Positions 18,732 through 27,325 of a DNA stretch of 64,000 nucleotides are shown here, one piece after another. Under the pieces are notes generated by a model. It did no database searches, was not told the DNA's origin, and saw only the letters and a program-made list of their open reading frames with translations. How positions within the stretch are numbered: the first letter of the stretch is position 1; each line of letters starts with the position of its first letter. The position numbers and the translations under genes were made by a program. The DNA lies in the NCBI RefSeq assembly GCF_000427095.1, contig NC_021487.1, positions 1,390,924 through 1,454,923 on the forward strand, given 5' to 3'. The DNA is from Chthonomonas calidirosea T49 (GTDB taxonomy: Bacteria; Armatimonadota; Chthonomonadetes; Chthonomonadales; Chthonomonadaceae).

Positions 18732-20495
18732 TCAATAGCCTGCCGTGAAGACCGTCCGCATCACCTCTTCAGGGGTGGTAATTCCCTGCAGTACCTTAGC
18801 CAACCCGTCTTCACGCAACTCCATCATGCCGTTAGCCTTTGCGGCCTCTTTCAGATCGGCCAAAGGTGCACGGCGCACGATCATTTCGGCGATCTCGGCA
18901 TTGACTCGCATCAACTCGTAGATGCCGATGCGCCCTCGATAGCCAGTATAACGGCAGGCCTCACATCCGCGCCCACGCGCCAACTGCACGGTTTGGGCAG
19001 GGTCTTCCACTTTGAAGCCAAACTTTCTCAGGTCGGATGCCGGCGCCTCATAGAACTCCTTGCACTCATTGCAGATACGCCGTGCGAGGCGCTGCGCAAG
19101 AACCCCTATTACGGTTGCTGAGATAAGGAAGGGTTCCACACCCATGTCAATAAGGCGGATGGTAGCCGACGGTGCATCGTTGGTGTGCAGGGTGGAGAGA
19201 ACGAGGTGGCCAGTAAGAGCGGCCTCAATGGCGATCTCTGCGGTTTCAAGGTCGCGCATCTCTCCTACCATGATGATATCGGGGTCTTGACGGAGGAAGG
19301 CACGGAGAGCCGTGGCAAACGTAAGCCCGGCCTTTCGGTTGACCTGTACCTGCGTAACACCGCTAAGCACATATTCTACCGGGTCTTCAATAGTGAGAAT
19401 GTTTTTCTCTACCGTATTCAGTTTGTTTAGCAAGGAGTACTGTGTGGTGGTTTTTCCGTGTCCGGTAGGTCCGGTAGAGAGGATCATACCGTTAGGCTGA
19501 GAGGCAAGCTCTTCAAGTTGCGCTTGAACCTCCGGCAAAAAGCCGAGCTTGTTGAGACCGATCATGACGCTACTTTTGTCGAGGATGCGCATGACGATCT
19601 TCTCACCGTGCAGGTTGGGTAAGCAGGATACGCGCAGGTCGTACTCCTTGCCCTGATAACGTGTGGCAATACGCCCATCTTGCGGTACGCGACGCTCGGC
19701 AATGTTCATTTCAGAGAGGATTTTGTAACGCGCCACGAGAGGGAGTTTGAGGTAGGCGGGCATCTGCATGATCTCATGAAGCACGCCATCAATACGGTAA
19801 CGCACGCGAACTCCCCGCCGGTCTGGCTCAATATGGATATCGGAGGCACGCTCTTTGATGGCCTGCTGGAGAATGGTGGCAGCAAGACGAACAATGGGCG
19901 CCTGGTCTACTAGCTCACGTAGGTCCGATTCCTCATCCACCTCTTTAGCGGCATCGCCCCGGGCACCGTATTCGGCCATTGCCTGCGCCATGGCGGAACG
20001 CGCATCCGAGTCGACGAGCTCCGTGCTTGGTTTGGCGCCGTCCGAGCTTGCATTAGCCGAGACCCCTCCACCGTAGTAGGTGGTCAACGCCTGCTCTATC
20101 TGGTCTGGCACAGCGAGAACCGGCCGTATCTGGCATCGTGAGACCATACGAAGCGTATCCTGGACTTCAAGGTTGTTGACATCGCCCATGGCCACATAGA
20201 GCACCTGGCCATCCTTCTTCACTGGCAGCACGTTATGCGCCTTGGCCACGTGGTCGGGCACCACATTAATTGCGCTCGGATCCGGCTTGTAGGTGGTGAG
20301 GTTAACGAAAGCAACTCCCATCTCCTGGGCTTTTGCCTCGTAGACGTGTACGGGGTTAATGCCCATCTCGATGAGAATGCGTGCAAGATCTTGTTTTGTC
20401 GTTTGCTGGATTTTTCGAGCCTCCTCAATTTGGCTCTGAGAGGCATAGCCTTTCTCCAGCATATAGTCACCCATGCTTTTGCGTGCCATTACCAT
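18732..20495 (-). CDS. pilB: Pilus extension ATPase PilB (GspE family)
   Basis: 587 aa from ATG 20495, chosen because GGAG lies eight bases upstream; the open frame extends to 20597 without a better start. Two N-terminal MshEN/GspE_N-type regions (about residues 5-150) are followed by an acidic linker and the ATPase core: Walker A reads GPTGHGKTTT with His where Ser is usual, Walker B lies in DIIMVGEMRDLETAE, and the His box in GHLVLSTLHTNDA. Two CxxC pairs (CNEC and CEAC) form the zinc site typical of PilB/GspE. It drives pilus polymerisation with PilC. It is the first gene of the pil run and has its own upstream promoter. Confidence 0.95.
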   Translation of the reverse strand: MVMARKSMGDYMLEKGYASQSQIEEARKIQQTTKQDLARILIEMGINPVHVYEAKAQEMGVAFVNLTTYKPDPSAINVVPDHVAKAHNVLPVKKDGQVLYVAMGDVNNLEVQDTLRMVSRCQIRPVLAVPDQIEQALTTYYGGGVSANASSDGAKPSTELVDSDARSAMAQAMAEYGARGDAAKEVDEESDLRELVDQAPIVRLAATILQQAIKERASDIHIEPDRRGVRVRYRIDGVLHEIMQMPAYLKLPLVARYKILSEMNIAERRVPQDGRIATRYQGKEYDLRVSCLPNLHGEKIVMRILDKSSVMIGLNKLGFLPEVQAQLEELASQPNGMILSTGPTGHGKTTTQYSLLNKLNTVEKNILTIEDPVEYVLSGVTQVQVNRKAGLTFATALRAFLRQDPDIIMVGEMRDLETAEIAIEAALTGHLVLSTLHTNDAPSATIRLIDMGVEPFLISATVIGVLAQRLARRICNECKEFYEAPASDLRKFGFKVEDPAQTVQLARGRGCEACRYTGYRGRIGIYELMRVNAEIAEMIVRRAPLADLKEAAKANGMMELREDGLAKVLQGITTPEEVMRTVFTAGY

Positions 20496-20608
20496 GGTAG
20501 TTATCTCCACCCTATGCGTGTTCGTTTTGCTTCTATCTCTTCGCGCTGCGTTCGAACGCAGGTACCACAGAACGGCGCTTGCATTTACTGCTGTCAAACG
20601 CTGCGCCG

Positions 20609-20637
20609 ATTATATCACAACCCCGATCTGAACGCAA
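20609..20637 (-). promoter_or_regulatory. Extended -10 promoter for pilB
   Basis: On the minus strand TTGCGT and TATAAT are separated by 17 bases, and the -10 is preceded by TGA, giving the TGnTATAAT extended form. Transcription would start about 100 bases before the pilB ATG, inside the 356-base gap (20496-20851) between aroE and pilB, which otherwise holds only short inverted repeats and no supported gene. The same TTGCGT-N17-TATAAT arrangement recurs upstream of larE. Confidence 0.65.
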
Positions 20638-20851
20638 GCACTTTTTTCGCTTGGCTCGAAAGCCTTTTCTCGAAATGAGACCTCTAATTAAGAAATAATG
20701 AGTTCGGCTCGAACTTGTTCCCTTGGAACAACGCATTTTCGCGAACACAGGCTAAAAAGACGCACAGATCTTGCTAACTATATAGAACATCTTTGTAGTC
20801 TTTTTTGTTCCCTACTTGAAGACGACCGCACTGCTATTTTCGGTCATCTCT

Positions 20852-21727
20852 CTAAGTCTTCTGTAGTTTACCCCTTACAGCGGCCTCCATAGTCGCCACC
20901 GGTGGGCTTTGCCCTACCCACCTTTCAAAAGCGATAGCGCCTTGCCACACGAGCATCTGCACGCCATCGAGCGTCGCACAGCCTTGCTGTCGCGCCGCTC
21001 GCAAAAGGCATGTCTCTATAGGATTATAGACGAGATCATACACCAAACAATTCGGTTGAAGCCACTCTGGGGGCACTGGGGGCATCTCGTCACTGTGGGG
21101 ATACATTCCCACGCTCGTTGAGTTCACGAGAAGGTTGGCCTCCTCCATCGCAACCTGCAACCGCCGCCGATCACGGAGAGATATGGCCTCCACCTTCTCT
21201 ACTGTGGAACCGTAAACGCGCACCCAGTCGGCAAGGTGTTCAGCGCGTTCGAGTGTGCGGTTTGCAATCGTCAGTTGCTTAATGCCTTTTTGAACCAGCG
21301 TGTAGGCCACCGCTCGCGCTGCTCCACCGGCTCCCACCAACAGCACATTTTTTCCGTAAACATCGTAGCGACGCTCCTGCAAAGGGCGAAAAAAACCGTC
21401 GCCATCGGTGTTATCTCCTAAAAGCCCCTCCGGCAAACAGTGCACCGTATTGACCGCTCCAATCGCCTCCGCGATAGGAGTAAGCCGATGCATATGTTCT
21501 ACCGCCCTCTCTTTATGGGGAATCGTCAGGTTCACACCCACGACTCCTAAGGCGGGCAGCGCCGTAAGCGCCTTCTGTAACCCATCTGGAGGCACCGGAA
21601 ACGGCACGTAGACCCACGAAAGCCCCAAAACGGCGAAGGCGGCATTGTGCATGGTCGGAGAAAGGCTGTGCTCGATTGGCCAACCAAATACCCCTACCAC
21701 GCGTGTTTTTCCGCTTATCTCCTGCAT
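20852..21727 (-). CDS. aroE: Shikimate dehydrogenase (NADP)
   Basis: 291 aa, the usual size. It reduces 3-dehydroshikimate to shikimate in chorismate synthesis. Substrate-binding serines lie in SLSP (residues 21-24), the catalytic Lys is K72 in NLTIPHKE, and Asp108 lies in NTDGDG. The NADP-binding loop GAGGAAR follows near residue 132. ATG 21727 begins six bases after the yqeG stop, so the two are probably one transcript; the Shine-Dalgarno is weak, as expected for coupling. The order yqeG-aroE followed by pil genes resembles that of several Firmicutes. Confidence 0.96.
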   Translation of the reverse strand: MQEISGKTRVVGVFGWPIEHSLSPTMHNAAFAVLGLSWVYVPFPVPPDGLQKALTALPALGVVGVNLTIPHKERAVEHMHRLTPIAEAIGAVNTVHCLPEGLLGDNTDGDGFFRPLQERRYDVYGKNVLLVGAGGAARAVAYTLVQKGIKQLTIANRTLERAEHLADWVRVYGSTVEKVEAISLRDRRRLQVAMEEANLLVNSTSVGMYPHSDEMPPVPPEWLQPNCLVYDLVYNPIETCLLRAARQQGCATLDGVQMLVWQGAIAFERWVGQSPPVATMEAAVRGKLQKT

Positions 21728-21733
21728 GCAGCT

Positions 21734-22300
21734 CTAAACCCGTGCCTCCTTCAAATGCCCTCTTCGTCGAAAATACCATAGGAGCAAGCGCTCCGGCGGT
21801 CGGCTTATAAAGCGTGTGTAGAGAAACTCATGCGGATGCAGTGGCTGCACCATAATGGTGTATAACCCCATACGATTGCCACCAAAAATGTCCGTAAACA
21901 TCTGATCGCCGATAATCACCGTTTCCGCAGGCGAGGTGCCAAGGGCCTCTAAAGCACGACGGAATCCGCTGCGTGCAGGCTTCCTCGCCCAGCCCACAGC
22001 CTTGATTCCAAAACGGTGGGCCATACGCTGCGACCGTCCCGTGCGCAAGGAGTTGGATAGCAAGCAGATACGAATGCCTAATCGCTTTAGCTCCTCAATC
22101 CAGTTCGCCACCTCGGCCTCTATTTCCTCTTTTTGCCACGGCACCAGTGTGTTGTCTAAGTCCAAAACAACCCCTCTAAACCCGCGCTCCCAAAGCTCTC
22201 GAGGGGCGATATCGAGTACGGAACGTACATAACGATGAGGACAAAATCGCAAAATCCCTTTCCGCTCACCTGCTTCCATACCTGCATCCAACACTCCCAT
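21734..22300 (-). CDS. yqeG: YqeG-family HAD IIIA phosphatase
   Basis: 188 aa. Motif I is D47-L-D49-N-T-L, which supplies the nucleophile and acid/base aspartates of HAD phosphatases. The lysine motif lies in ARKPARSGF and motif III in IGDQMFTDI. The family belongs to HAD subfamily IIIA; its physiological substrate is unsettled (phosphatidylglycerophosphate phosphatase-type activity has been shown for eukaryotic and cyanobacterial relatives). It directly precedes aroE, as in Bacillus-type gene order. ATG 22300 is the first start; ATG 22279 is an alternative. Confidence 0.9.
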   Translation of the reverse strand: MGVLDAGMEAGERKGILRFCPHRYVRSVLDIAPRELWERGFRGVVLDLDNTLVPWQKEEIEAEVANWIEELKRLGIRICLLSNSLRTGRSQRMAHRFGIKAVGWARKPARSGFRRALEALGTSPAETVIIGDQMFTDIFGGNRMGLYTIMVQPLHPHEFLYTRFISRPPERLLLWYFRRRGHLKEARV

Positions 22301-22605
22301 CTCGTTCTAGCGGAACGTCTATCTTTCTCCCGAAACGACTCGCTGCCCTCATCGCGCCAAATAATACCCCATAACTAACCCTCTCTTCGAATGCCTATGC
22401 CGAGCAAGGCCGAACCTTGTTTTGCCTCTGAGCAAGACGTCTATACCCAAGGGCACTTGTCTATTGTACACTATCTTCCCTTAAAAACGCAGTCAACTCT
22501 CTTCTGGCACATAAAAACAAGCATTTTGATATTACAACAGGTGGTCAAGGAGGCCTGTCGTAACAGGCTTCATCATCGCAATGCTGCCAGTTTGAGCGGC
22601 TCTCC
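22301..22605. other. 305-base gap between ruvX and yqeG
   Basis: No supported gene. A short stem (GCCTGT-CGTA-ACAGGC, 22553-22568) lies about 40 bases past the ruvX stop and may be a weak terminator. On the minus strand a TTGACT and a TACAAT occur but are 22 bases apart, too far for a standard promoter, so I do not call one. Confidence 0.35.
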
Positions 22606-23025
22606 CTACTTGTGCTGCCGGCGGTCGAGATAGGTTTGTAGAATAAGACAGGCCGCGTTAGCATCTACTACCTCTTTCCGACGTCTGAAGTCGCTCTCCA
22701 AAGAGCGCAACACCCTTTCTGCCTCCAGTGTGGTAAAGCGCTCGTCAAGAACTTCTATGGGAATACGCACATTGCGACGTAAAATCTGTAGGAAAGCTTC
22801 CACTTTCTGTGCTTGAACCCCTTTTTGCCCCTCCAACGTCAAAGGCAATCCTACAACGATACGCCCTATCTTTTCGGAAGCCACTAAAGCGCGAATAGCA
22901 GCCATATCGCGACGCCATCCCTCCTGGCGAACAATGGTTTGCACTGGGAAGGCCCAACGTTCCTCCTCATCACTTATGGCAACGCCTATCGTTTTTTCTC
23001 CGACATCTAGTCCCAGTATTTTCAT
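22606..23025 (-). CDS. ruvX: YqgF/RuvX-type Holliday junction resolvase or 16S pre-rRNA nuclease
   Basis: 139 aa, the normal family length. The RNase H-like fold is marked by LGLDVGEKTIGVAISD with Asp7, the VGLPLTL strand, the ERFTTLEAER segment with its conserved Glu, and the C-terminal VDANAACLILQTYLD helix with the third acidic residue. The family acts as an endonuclease; in E. coli the homologue matures the 16S rRNA 5' end. It lies between the glycosidase pair and yqeG with untranslated gaps on both sides, so it is probably transcribed alone or from read-through. Confidence 0.95.
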   Translation of the reverse strand: MKILGLDVGEKTIGVAISDEEERWAFPVQTIVRQEGWRRDMAAIRALVASEKIGRIVVGLPLTLEGQKGVQAQKVEAFLQILRRNVRIPIEVLDERFTTLEAERVLRSLESDFRRRKEVVDANAACLILQTYLDRRQHK

Positions 23026-23113
23026 AATATGGTTAATCCGTAACCGATTTTTTGCTAGCCGCTAGTTCCTCTACCTAGCAACAATCAGCCTATATGCAGT
23101 CAATATGAAGAAT

Positions 23114-24265
23114 TCAAGCAGGCCTTTTACCATTCTTCCATTGTTTAATAATACGTTTTGTTATGCTGCCTACCTCATTTAGACGGCCTTGGTCATCCAT
23201 CAAGTTCTCAAGTACGCCAACAAAGAGGCCGTTGCAGCCTAAATCCCATGCGAGTTGGGCCTGTTGTAGCTGCCTCTGTGGAGTTGGAGTAATATCCCAT
23301 TCACCAATTGTTTGCACTCCTAACTTCCGTAGATTTTCAACCTCTGGACGGGTTTGCCATCCGGGAACTACCGACACGATGGCCACATCGGCACGTCCGA
23401 GTTGGCGTAGATGGCTTAGGTAGTATTCTGGATACCGTGCAGCATAGGGTCGCTGATCAGGAGCGATAAAATGGGAGAGCCAAACCCAAATTTTTGGTTG
23501 GACTCGCGTCGCAACAGCCTCGCTCCATTCTTCGGCTGTTTCCAGAATGCTCTGACGATAAAAATCTAAAAACGTATGGCACGCTACTGTTTGCTGGTAG
23601 TGGGACGGGGGGAAAATATCGCCAAACTCCGCATAGTGTGTGCCCCACGCCGTGTTGAGGTGATGGATAGAGGAGAACCGGCCACGAAGAAAATAATGGT
23701 AGGCCATGAGGGCGTAGGGATCGAATGCCCAAAACGACCCCCACAAATAGGACAACTGGCCTTCCATCCCTACTCCAACCTCAACACCATCCACTAGATC
23801 GAGCAGCCCACGTCTGCTCAAGTAGGTAAAGATCTCTTTAATACCTTTTAGAACCTCCGTATGAACCTGTGGGCTCCAGATGGAACCGGCCCAGGTACCA
23901 TATTCTCCTTGAGCATTTCTCGGCTTTGTATCAGGATACCTTTGCCAGAACCAATCTGGCACGCCGTGGCTAAAAATCGACACAATGGCTCTGAGGCCAA
24001 CGCGCTTAAGCAGGGGTAGGTAGATATCAGCTGCATGAAAATCGTACTCGCCTTGTTCATTCGACCAGGGGCTTAGCGGGAGTCGATGGGTATCTATGCC
24101 GAGCGAGGCTGCACCTTTCACCCGATCGGGACTGCCAATACCACCCCAAGAGACAAACTGTATAGGTTGCATAGATTTTAATGCTTTTGCAGGTTTTCTA
24201 GAGAAATCTACATAATCTCCGATCAAAACTTGTCCTATTCGAACTAAAAACTCCCGACGCTTCAA
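23114..24265 (-). CDS. Putative clan A glycosidase (GH14/GH42-like barrel)
   Basis: 383 aa starting at TTG 24265; AAAGGAG seven bases upstream makes this unusual start credible and no ATG lies nearby. The N-terminus KRREFLVRIG resembles a Tat or short signal sequence, but the following region is not very hydrophobic. The body looks like a TIM barrel: FVSWGGIG at the first strand, PDWFWQRYPDTKP, then VEVGVGMEGQLSYLWGS, which recalls the GPAGELRYPS acid/base segment of GH14 and the corresponding region of GH42. GEWDI near residue 340 may carry the second carboxylate. It begins 17 bases after the stop of the larger glycosidase-like protein, so the two probably act together on one glycan. The exact family is not settled. 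Confidence 0.65.
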   Translation of the reverse strand: MKRREFLVRIGQVLIGDYVDFSRKPAKALKSMQPIQFVSWGGIGSPDRVKGAASLGIDTHRLPLSPWSNEQGEYDFHAADIYLPLLKRVGLRAIVSIFSHGVPDWFWQRYPDTKPRNAQGEYGTWAGSIWSPQVHTEVLKGIKEIFTYLSRRGLLDLVDGVEVGVGMEGQLSYLWGSFWAFDPYALMAYHYFLRGRFSSIHHLNTAWGTHYAEFGDIFPPSHYQQTVACHTFLDFYRQSILETAEEWSEAVATRVQPKIWVWLSHFIAPDQRPYAARYPEYYLSHLRQLGRADVAIVSVVPGWQTRPEVENLRKLGVQTIGEWDITPTPQRQLQQAQLAWDLGCNGLFVGVLENLMDDQGRLNEVGSITKRIIKQWKNGKRPA

Positions 24266-24282
24266 ATCCTCAACTCCTTTCG

Positions 24283-26892
24283 CTACGGGGTGCTAGGATA
24301 GGGAACATGGCGACCATCTTGAGTAACCCATACGACACCGTCCCATTGCCAAGCCTGGTAGGTAAAGGAGGCATCATGAGAACCGGTAAACCAGTTTGAT
24401 GGTGGCGTACACGTTTTGGTTCCACTAGGGCGGAGGTTGACAAAAATGATTCGTTTCGGCGGGCCATACTTCTTAAGGAACTCTATGGCGGTGGCTAATT
24501 CCTGGCGGAACGAGGCCGGAAGGTCTTTCCATTCGGAGAGCCGATGCTCACTAAGCGCTGCTAGAAAGTTCCCTCCTAACCCATCTAGCATTCCTCCGGG
24601 GCTCATTTCTGCCAGTTCAAAGGCACGATGTTCTAGGGTCGGTTCGTCTACAAAGCTAGGACGGTCGTAGCTATTGCCCACGGAAAGCCACCAGAGATCA
24701 GGCATGTCGTGCTGAATACCAGCTCCAGCCACAAACCCTCCTAGCCAAGCCGTCGTACATTCCCCCCAAAGACGATAACCAAGCCAAGCTGCCGTGCGAT
24801 AGAAACGCCACCAATAAGGCTGACAAGGAATAGCCTCTTTAGTTTGACCCTCCAAAAGGGGCGTATAGTCCACTCCTTCCAATCCTCCGAATCCTCCATC
24901 CACCAAAATCCCATCAAATCCTAACAGCCGGCCCATGCGAAGCGCAGGATAGAGCTGGTCATCGAACCATCCGCTTGCCATGCTCATTGGCACCCATCCG
25001 TAAGGGGTATCTTTAGGCCATTCACCGTTCTTATCGCGTCGTATCCACTCCTCAGCGTGTTCACGAACGCGTTTGGCACCAAACTGTTCCAAATAGGGTG
25101 CGCCACAAGGAAATTGTTGATACTCCTCTGCGCGCGGATCCCCTCCCCAGAAGCGATCGGAAAGCGCTAAAGGCAAGCTCATTGTCAATAGCTCCCCCCT
25201 CATCCAAAAAACGGGTTGAATACCTTCTTCTTTGAGTTGTCTACACATCATGGCTATCTCTTTATTCGCTCCGTAGTTGGGATCGTGCAAATATTTGGAA
25301 GAAACGGAGTACGGTTGACTAAGCCAAAAGTCATGCCAGAACGCAAAAGCGTCTATTGAGTTACGATGCCATACTTTGGCCAACTGCTTAGCGAAAGGCA
25401 GCAGACCTACTTTCGCTAAGCGCTGGCCATCCAACGTGCCTGTGTACACAGAGGCCGTTAAGAAGGCAGGCTTAAAGCCAAATGTCCTAGCGTTACGCCA
25501 TAGAAAATGGAGCTGTGCATCGGTATAACGTTGCGGTACTGGCGGAAAGTCCCTACTTATTTTGGGACTGCTATAAAGATAGTAGACTGTATCTACCACA
25601 AACCGGCGTCCAGCCTCACCGCAATCGAAGGCAAGGTTTGGCCAAACCCCGTTATGCCCCTCTTCCGGGTAACTTGCAAATTGGATGTGGGCGCAGTGAT
25701 AGAGTTGCCGTGCTACAAAGATCAGATTCCCACTACCCCAATCAAGAAAGCCCATGGGTATAGCCTGTAGACAGCCTAGGTCTGCATGGTAGCCACCACC
25801 ACGACGAGGTGTCCCAGCTAACATTGGTTGGGTAATATCCCAAGAAGGTGAAAAGTCCACGATTCCTGCTGAATGAAAATGGGCATAGTAAAGGCTTACA
25901 TTCTTGCGCTCCCCCTCTGGACCGAAGCCGTCATTTAAGCAGATCTGATATCCCCATTTAAAATAGGAGGGTACGAACACCTCTATTTTACGTGCTAGCC
26001 CAATGTAAAGGGTCTCCCCTATTTTCTTCCGTATAGGCCAAAAGGTTTGCCAAACGCGAATAGCGGTCCAACGCGCCCAACCTGTATCCTCTACGGGCAA
26101 CCAGCTCTCAAAGGTCACCCTTTCCCCATCTATATGGGAGCTAACTAATCCTCGAAATGTACGATCGCCAAGATCGCGGGCAGGCGAGGTGTAGTCTACC
26201 GTATATGCATCACCAAGCCATGGATGGTCTTTAGTTTTTTGTGGTATGGTGGGAAAGCCATGAACATCCATTTTTACCATATCAATCCCGTTGCCGTAGG
26301 GAGTGGGATAGAGCAGATGCTGTCCATCAGCAGCCTGCCAATCGCGCCAACGGGCGATGTCTTCGTCAAAAACAATGCTCTGTCCGTCAGCCCAGCGAAC
26401 AACAACCCCATGCGAGACCGCCTCATGGTAAGGGCCGAACGATAATGAGACCGCTCCGGTTTGTAGCGTAGGGGAACTAAGAGGGGTAGGCTTTACATCC
26501 ACAGAGCGAGAACGCTCCGTTTCGGCTCCATTTCGTAATAGGCCGGCTACAGTAAAAGTGTAGGTTTTTCCATTTTCTAAACCGGTTACCGTCCACTCTG
26601 TCCGATCTGGGCTAACGGTGGCAATCAGTGCCCAACTATTGCCCCTTCGTATGAAAACTCGATACCCCCTTAATTTGCCAAAAGCAGCCTCTGGACATGG
26701 ATCCCAGCAAAGATAAGCTTTTCGATCACCTCGATCTGCAAAGAGGACAGGAGGCAACACCGGCGGGTTTAGGGAGGGATTTTGAGCCACTGTGGAGGAC
26801 ACACTGTACAAGGTTTGAATCTCTCCATAGAGAATCAAAGCAGCAATGAGCAGCAACCACTTCCTTTTCCTTTTACCTCGAGGAGATGGCAT
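24283..26892 (-). CDS. Secreted FN3-containing glycosidase-like protein
   Basis: 869 aa from ATG 26892, set by a perfect AAGGAGGT a few bases upstream. A basic n-region and hydrophobic core (LLLIAALILYGEI) form a signal peptide. Residues of about 45-150 make a fibronectin type III module (GYRVFIRRG, VTGLENGKTYTFTVAG). A strand-rich domain follows to about residue 450, then a region with TIM-barrel character: FWHDFWLSQPY, GIQPVFWMRGE, and GFDGILVDGGFGG, where Asp residues could be catalytic as in GH31/GH36-type enzymes. I cannot assign a family. It is the first gene of a pair with the GH14/GH42-like protein downstream. Confidence 0.65.
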   Translation of the reverse strand: MPSPRGKRKRKWLLLIAALILYGEIQTLYSVSSTVAQNPSLNPPVLPPVLFADRGDRKAYLCWDPCPEAAFGKLRGYRVFIRRGNSWALIATVSPDRTEWTVTGLENGKTYTFTVAGLLRNGAETERSRSVDVKPTPLSSPTLQTGAVSLSFGPYHEAVSHGVVVRWADGQSIVFDEDIARWRDWQAADGQHLLYPTPYGNGIDMVKMDVHGFPTIPQKTKDHPWLGDAYTVDYTSPARDLGDRTFRGLVSSHIDGERVTFESWLPVEDTGWARWTAIRVWQTFWPIRKKIGETLYIGLARKIEVFVPSYFKWGYQICLNDGFGPEGERKNVSLYYAHFHSAGIVDFSPSWDITQPMLAGTPRRGGGYHADLGCLQAIPMGFLDWGSGNLIFVARQLYHCAHIQFASYPEEGHNGVWPNLAFDCGEAGRRFVVDTVYYLYSSPKISRDFPPVPQRYTDAQLHFLWRNARTFGFKPAFLTASVYTGTLDGQRLAKVGLLPFAKQLAKVWHRNSIDAFAFWHDFWLSQPYSVSSKYLHDPNYGANKEIAMMCRQLKEEGIQPVFWMRGELLTMSLPLALSDRFWGGDPRAEEYQQFPCGAPYLEQFGAKRVREHAEEWIRRDKNGEWPKDTPYGWVPMSMASGWFDDQLYPALRMGRLLGFDGILVDGGFGGLEGVDYTPLLEGQTKEAIPCQPYWWRFYRTAAWLGYRLWGECTTAWLGGFVAGAGIQHDMPDLWWLSVGNSYDRPSFVDEPTLEHRAFELAEMSPGGMLDGLGGNFLAALSEHRLSEWKDLPASFRQELATAIEFLKKYGPPKRIIFVNLRPSGTKTCTPPSNWFTGSHDASFTYQAWQWDGVVWVTQDGRHVPYPSTP

Positions 26893-27122
26893 ATTGACCT
26901 CCTTTCTGCATTGAAAAAGACGAGGCTTCAAGCCAGTTTTGGGAGAGTATTAGTGACGGTTTCTTTGACACCCAAAAAGATAAAAAGTTACAGAAAATAG
27001 CCTGCAGCCTTCTAATCTCCTCCAGGTTCAGCGGTATCCAACCTCCATCTGTAAGGAGTCTACCAGTATCACTGCCATCAGCCCCTGCCTTCACCTTTCG
27101 TACCCAAATGCGGCCATCAAAA

Positions 27123-27157
27123 GCAAAAAGGTAGAACTTCTGTGGAAGTTCTACCTT
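27123..27157 (-). terminator. Intrinsic terminator after tRNA-Asn
   Basis: AAGGTAGAACTTC and its exact reverse complement form a 13-base-pair stem with a four-base loop, followed on the minus strand by a U-run (TTTTT). It lies 11 bases past the tRNA 3' end and is the best terminator in the window. Confidence 0.85.
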
Positions 27158-27167
27158 ACGCCACTCA

Positions 27168-27240
<73 letters not shown>

Positions 27241-27267
27241 ATAAACGCTTTCGCCGAAACCACTTTT

Positions 27268-27297
27268 ATTGTGGCACGGCGAAGAGTTTCTTGTCAA
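27268..27297 (-). promoter_or_regulatory. Promoter of the tRNA-Asn gene
   Basis: On the minus strand a consensus TTGACA and CACAAT (five of six) are 18 bases apart, about 27 bases before the tRNA 5' end. It sits in the short gap between the SLBB gene stop and the tRNA. Confidence 0.75.
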
Positions 27298-27325
27298 GAG
27301 ATTCTTCGGTATCTTCCCATCTATT

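Noticed and set aside
22301-22605. TTGACT and TACAAT on the minus strand upstream of yqeG
   Set aside because: The spacing is 22 bases, too long for a sigma-70-type promoter.
27300-27325. Possible terminator for the SLBB gene in the tRNA leader
   Set aside because: Only short dyads overlap the tRNA promoter -35 (TCTTGACAAGA); there is no stable stem or U-run.
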